Positions 6,900-9,478 of a stretch of 9,478 nt of DNA are shown piece after piece. Position 1 is the first letter of the stretch. Each line of letters opens with the position of its first letter. This DNA comes from ZC4RG35 sp036375695 (GTDB taxonomy: Bacteria; Actinomycetota; Acidimicrobiia; Spongiisociales; ZC4RG35), in the NCBI GenBank assembly GCA_036375695.1, contig DASVBU010000012.1:1-9478 (forward strand). The letters run 5' to 3'. The translations under genes and the position numbers were made by a program. The notes below the pieces were generated by a model. It made no database searches, was not told the origin of the DNA, and was given only the letters and a program-made list of their open reading frames with translations.

Positions 6900-9203
6900 A
6901 TGAGGGTCGGGGTCGTCGGCGGAGGACCCGGGGGCCTCTACCTGGCGATACTGCTCCGCAAGCTCCGGCCCGACTACGAGGTGACCGTCTGGGAGCGGAA
7001 CACGCCGGCCGATGCCTACGGGTTCGGTGTCGTCTTCTCGGACGAGACGTTGGACCACTTCGCCGAGGCCGACCCCGAGTCGTTCCGGAGGCTGGCCGGC
7101 GAGTTCGTCAGCTGGGGCGACATCGAGGTGCGCCACTTCACCGGGCGTCGGATCGTGTCCGGCGGGCACGGATTCTCGGCGGTGAGCAGGCGCCGGCTCC
7201 TCGAGATCCTCACCGAGCGAGCCGCCGAGGCGGGTGCGGAGCTCCACTTCTCGCATGAGGTCAGCGACCCGCTGTCGATCGATGCCGACGTCATCGTCGG
7301 TGCCGATGGGAAGAACTCGGTGGTGCGCGATCTCCACGTCGATCAGCTCCAACCGTCCGTCGACGAGCGGGTGAACAAGTACGTCTGGTTCGGCACCACG
7401 AAGGTGTTCGACCGTTTCCACTTCATTTTCGAGGACACAGACGCCGGCATGGTGTGGGCGCACATCTATCCGTACTCGGAGGAGGGGAGCACTTTCATCG
7501 TGGAGATGGCCCCCTCTACCTGGCGGGGTCTGGGTCTGGACGCCACCGAACAAGAGGTGTTCCCACCCGGGGTCAACGACGAGCTCGCCCTGACCCGCTG
7601 CCAGGAGCTGTTCGCCGAGCATCTCGACGGCCATCCGTTGGTGGGGAACAACTCCAAGTGGCTGCAGTTCCCGACGATCAAGTGCGAGCGGTGGCATCAC
7701 GGCAACGTCGTGCTGTTGGGCGATGCGGTGCACACGGCCCACTACTCGGTCGGGTCGGGCACCAAGCTGGCGATGGAGGACGCCATCGCCCTGGCGGCGC
7801 ATCTGGCGAAGGGGGGCCCGATCGAGGAGGCCTTCGCCGCCTACGAGGAGGAGCGGAGACCGGCAGTGGACAGTCTGCAGCGGGCCGCCAAGGCGAGTCT
7901 GGAGTGGTTCGAGGGCGCCGACCGCTACCGACGGATGGAACCGGAGCAGTTCACCTTCAGCCTCCTCACCCGGAGCCAGCGGGTCACCTACGACAACCTC
8001 AGGATGCGTGACCCCGTGTACATGGAGACGGTCGACCGGTGGTACGCCGCCTCGGAACACGGGTGCCCGGTGGAGATCGGACCCGAGGTGCCACCGATGT
8101 TCCACCCGTATCAGATCAAGGACCTGGTGCTGCCCAACCGGATAGTGGTGTCACCCATGGACCAGTACTCGACCGGGCCCGACGGGGTCCCCACCGACTG
8201 GCACTTCGTCCATCTCGGGAGCCGGGCGGTGGGTGGTGCCGGTCTGGTCATGACCGAGATGGTCTGCGTCACCCCGCAGGGCCGGATCTCGCCGGCGGAC
8301 ACAGGCATGTGGTCCGACGAGCAGGAGTCGGCCTGGAAGCGGATCGTCGACTTCGTCCACACCGAGACCAACGCCAGGATCGGGCTCCAACTCGGTCACT
8401 CCGGCCGCAAAGGCTCGACGAAGCGCATGTGGGAGGGCGACACCGATCCACTCGAGGAGGGCAACTGGGACCTGATCTCCCCGTCACCCATCCCGTACCG
8501 GCCCGACTCGCAGATCCCGAGAGAGATGACCCGGAAAGACATGGAAGAGGTCCGGGACGCCTTCGTGTCGGCTGCCGAGCGGGGCAAGCGCGCCGGGTTC
8601 GACCTATTGGAACTGCACTACGCCCATGGGTATCTGATGTCGAGCTTCCTCACGCCGCTGGCCAACCAGCGGGACGACGAGTACGGGGGAAGCCTGGAGA
8701 ACCGGATGCGATACCCCCTCGAGGTACTGGACGCCGTGCGCGAGGTGTGGCCGGGGCCGCTTTCCGTCCGGATCTCGGCGACTGACTGGGTTCCCGGCGG
8801 TTTCGACGGTGATGATGCCGTCGAGTTGGCCAAGGCTCTGAGGGAGCACGGCTGCGACATCGTCGACGTGTCGACCGGGCAGACGTCGATCGAGGCTCGT
8901 CCCGAGTACGGGCGTCTCTACCAGACGCCGTTCAGCGATCGGATCCGGCACGAGGCGGGCATCCCCACGATGACCGTGGGTGCGGTGTCGTCGATCGACG
9001 ACGTGCACAACATCCTGGTGGCCGGCAGGGCCGATCTGTGCGTCCTGGCACGGCCTCATCTGGTCGACCCGTATTGGACGCTCAACGCCGCCATCGACCT
9101 CGGGTACACGGGGCACCATTTCCCGCCGCAGTACTGGTCGGGGCTGGCGTCGCGTCGTCGGGATCAGGACCCCATCCCGCCCGACGTGTTCCGCCGGGTT
9201 TAG
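6900..9203 (+). CDS. Bifunctional flavoprotein: FAD monooxygenase fused to OYE-type reductase (2-aminobenzoyl-CoA monooxygenase/reductase or salicylyl-CoA 5-hydroxylase family)
   Basis: The 767-residue protein has two halves. Residues 1 to about 380 form a class A FAD monooxygenase of the salicylate/p-hydroxybenzoate hydroxylase type, with dinucleotide motif GGGPGG (7-12), GADG (134-137) and FAD-ribityl motif GDAVH (274-278). Residues about 400-750 form an FMN-binding old-yellow-enzyme barrel resembling YqjM, with SPMDQYS (418-424), Gln497 in LQLGHSGRK, and His573, His576 and Tyr578 in HYAHGY at the places of YqjM His164, His167 and Tyr169. No Fe-S domain follows. This order is that of 2-aminobenzoyl-CoA monooxygenase/reductase of Azoarcus, which hydroxylates and then reduces the aromatic CoA thioester. 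Relatives are often labelled salicylyl-CoA 5-hydroxylase/oxidoreductase. The substrate cannot be fixed here, as no CoA ligase or beta-oxidation gene is adjacent. The start is firm because the FAD motif begins at residue 7. It is probably co-transcribed with valS. Confidence 0.88.
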   Translation: MRVGVVGGGPGGLYLAILLRKLRPDYEVTVWERNTPADAYGFGVVFSDETLDHFAEADPESFRRLAGEFVSWGDIEVRHFTGRRIVSGGHGFSAVSRRRLLEILTERAAEAGAELHFSHEVSDPLSIDADVIVGADGKNSVVRDLHVDQLQPSVDERVNKYVWFGTTKVFDRFHFIFEDTDAGMVWAHIYPYSEEGSTFIVEMAPSTWRGLGLDATEQEVFPPGVNDELALTRCQELFAEHLDGHPLVGNNSKWLQFPTIKCERWHHGNVVLLGDAVHTAHYSVGSGTKLAMEDAIALAAHLAKGGPIEEAFAAYEEERRPAVDSLQRAAKASLEWFEGADRYRRMEPEQFTFSLLTRSQRVTYDNLRMRDPVYMETVDRWYAASEHGCPVEIGPEVPPMFHPYQIKDLVLPNRIVVSPMDQYSTGPDGVPTDWHFVHLGSRAVGGAGLVMTEMVCVTPQGRISPADTGMWSDEQESAWKRIVDFVHTETNARIGLQLGHSGRKGSTKRMWEGDTDPLEEGNWDLISPSPIPYRPDSQIPREMTRKDMEEVRDAFVSAAERGKRAGFDLLELHYAHGYLMSSFLTPLANQRDDEYGGSLENRMRYPLEVLDAVREVWPGPLSVRISATDWVPGGFDGDDAVELAKALREHGCDIVDVSTGQTSIEARPEYGRLYQTPFSDRIRHEAGIPTMTVGAVSSIDDVHNILVAGRADLCVLARPHLVDPYWTLNAAIDLGYTGHHFPPQYWSGLASRRRDQDPIPPDVFRRV

Positions 9204-9214
9204 CGCGGGCGAAT

Positions 9215-9261
9215 CGGACTTCTCCCCCGTGTTGCGGGAGCGGAACGGAAGAGTACGGCCG
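9215..9261 (+). repeat. Family B hairpin repeat, copy 1
   Basis: It begins CGGACTTCTCCCCCGT and ends GAGTACGGCCG. CTCCCCCGT (9222-9230) faces ACGGAAGAG (9245-9253) across a 14-base loop, with two mismatches in nine pairs. It starts 11 bases after the flavoprotein stop. Confidence 0.82.
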
Positions 9262-9286
9262 TGACGGGCCCCGCGGACCCACCGTA

Positions 9287-9331
9287 CGGACTTCTCCCCC
9301 GTGGAGCGGGAACGGAACCTGGGAGTACGCG
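9287..9331 (+). repeat. Family B hairpin repeat, copy 2
   Basis: It has the same opening CGGACTTCTCCCCCGTG, GGAGCGGGAACGGAAC in the middle and GGGAGTACG at the end. CTCCCCCGT (9294-9302) faces ACCTGGGAG (9317-9325) with two mismatches and the same 14-base loop. It starts 72 bases after copy 1 and is preceded by the perfect palindrome CCGTACGG (9283-9290). Confidence 0.82.
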
Positions 9332-9342
9332 AACCCGCCGTA

Positions 9343-9389
9343 CGGACTTCTCCCCCGTGGAGCGGCAGCGGAACGGGGGAGTACGGCCG
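9343..9389 (+). repeat. Family B hairpin repeat, copy 3 (perfect stem)
   Basis: CTCCCCCGT (9350-9358) pairs perfectly with ACGGGGGAG (9373-9381) around a 14-base loop. It starts 56 bases after copy 2 and is again preceded by CCGTACGG (9339-9346). It could end transcription of the valS-flavoprotein unit, or of a converging minus-strand gene. Confidence 0.85.
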
Positions 9390-9405
9390 TAGGCCGGGAG
9401 GGGGC

Positions 9406-9420
9406 GCGAGCGAAGCGAGC
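9406..9420. repeat. GCGAGC-GAA-GCGAGC short direct repeat
   Basis: Two GCGAGC hexamers flank GAA. Read on the minus strand the core is CGCTTCGCTC, the same 10-mer found in the family A units at 4161 and 4252 just before their GTACC-hairpin part. Confidence 0.6.
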
Positions 9421-9432
9421 CAGAACACCACC

Positions 9433-9477
9433 TCAATCCAGAGGCGGTGCAACCCGTGGATCCAGTCGATGCAGTTC
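9433..9477 (-). CDS. Possible last 14 codons of a minus-strand gene, cut by the right window edge
   Basis: On the minus strand a frame entering from the right edge reads ELHRLDPRVAPPLD and stops at TGA (9435-9433). Its composition is plausible for a high-GC protein tail. The repeat elements that follow it (reading leftwards) have the same order as those after the exporter genes. Fourteen codons are far too few for identification; it may be chance. Confidence 0.2.
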   Translation of the reverse strand, partial: ELHRLDPRVAPPLD

Positions 9478-9478
9478 T

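Larger units (their letters stand above)
9204..9478. other. Intergenic region after the flavoprotein gene, rich in hairpin repeats
   Basis: The 275 bases hold three copies of a roughly 47-base repeat (9215-9389), then a GCGAGC-GAA-GCGAGC short repeat at 9406-9420, then 58 bases up to the window edge. I see no + strand gene. A minus-strand reading frame may enter from the right edge. Confidence 0.7.

Noticed and set aside
9215..9389. CRISPR array.
   Set aside because: There are only three copies with 72- and 56-base periods, differing repeat sequences and spacers of unequal length, and no cas gene is near.
8604..9452. Minus-strand frame with repeated TGEKS-like segments, resembling C2H2 zinc-finger linkers.
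   Set aside because: The repeated peptides come from the antisense reading of the three DNA repeats at 9215-9389, with no Cys2His2 spacing. The rest is the antisense of the flavoprotein gene.
9421..9478. tRNA gene at the right edge.
   Set aside because: No GGTTCRA T-loop, CCA end or cloverleaf arms could be found on either strand.

Overview
This is a high-GC window with all supported genes on the + strand. It looks like an actinomycetote chromosome, and Acidimicrobiia or a related lineage is my best guess. The reasons are the strongly GC-biased third codon positions, the fused isobutyryl-CoA mutase, the actinobacterial/archaeal-type valyl-tRNA synthetase without a C-terminal coiled coil, and genes that start without a clear Shine-Dalgarno. 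The lineage is inferred; no rRNA or other taxonomic marker is present.

Layout. Bases 1-471 are the C-terminal 156 codons of icmF (cobalamin-dependent isobutyryl-CoA mutase/GTPase fusion), cut by the left edge. Bases 472-635 are intergenic, with a perfect stem-loop and a possible promoter/operator. Bases 636-2378 and 2375-4153 are two half-transporters of a heterodimeric ABC exporter, overlapping by ATGA. Their complementary motif defects predict one consensus and one degenerate ATP site. Bases 4154-4372 are intergenic and hold an 80-bp unit repeated twice, each copy with a GC-rich stem-loop. Bases 4373-6898 are valS. Bases 6900-9203, one base after the valS stop, encode a two-domain flavoprotein (FAD monooxygenase fused to an old-yellow-enzyme reductase) of the 2-aminobenzoyl-CoA monooxygenase/reductase or salicylyl-CoA 5-hydroxylase type. 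Bases 9204-9478 hold three copies of a second hairpin-forming repeat, and possibly the last codons of a minus-strand gene.

How the parts relate. The two ABC genes clearly work together. icmF and the flavoprotein both act on acyl-CoA thioesters, but they are separated by unrelated genes and no CoA ligase or ring-cleavage gene is visible, so no complete pathway can be assigned. The coupling of valS to a catabolic-type flavoprotein is unexplained. The most distinctive signal is non-coding: each gene-end gap carries a related composite element (a CTTCG-centred short repeat, then GTAC, then a C5/G5 hairpin). One copy shows compensatory base-pair changes in its stem. I see no CRISPR array, tRNA, rRNA, insertion sequence, phage gene or obvious defence system.
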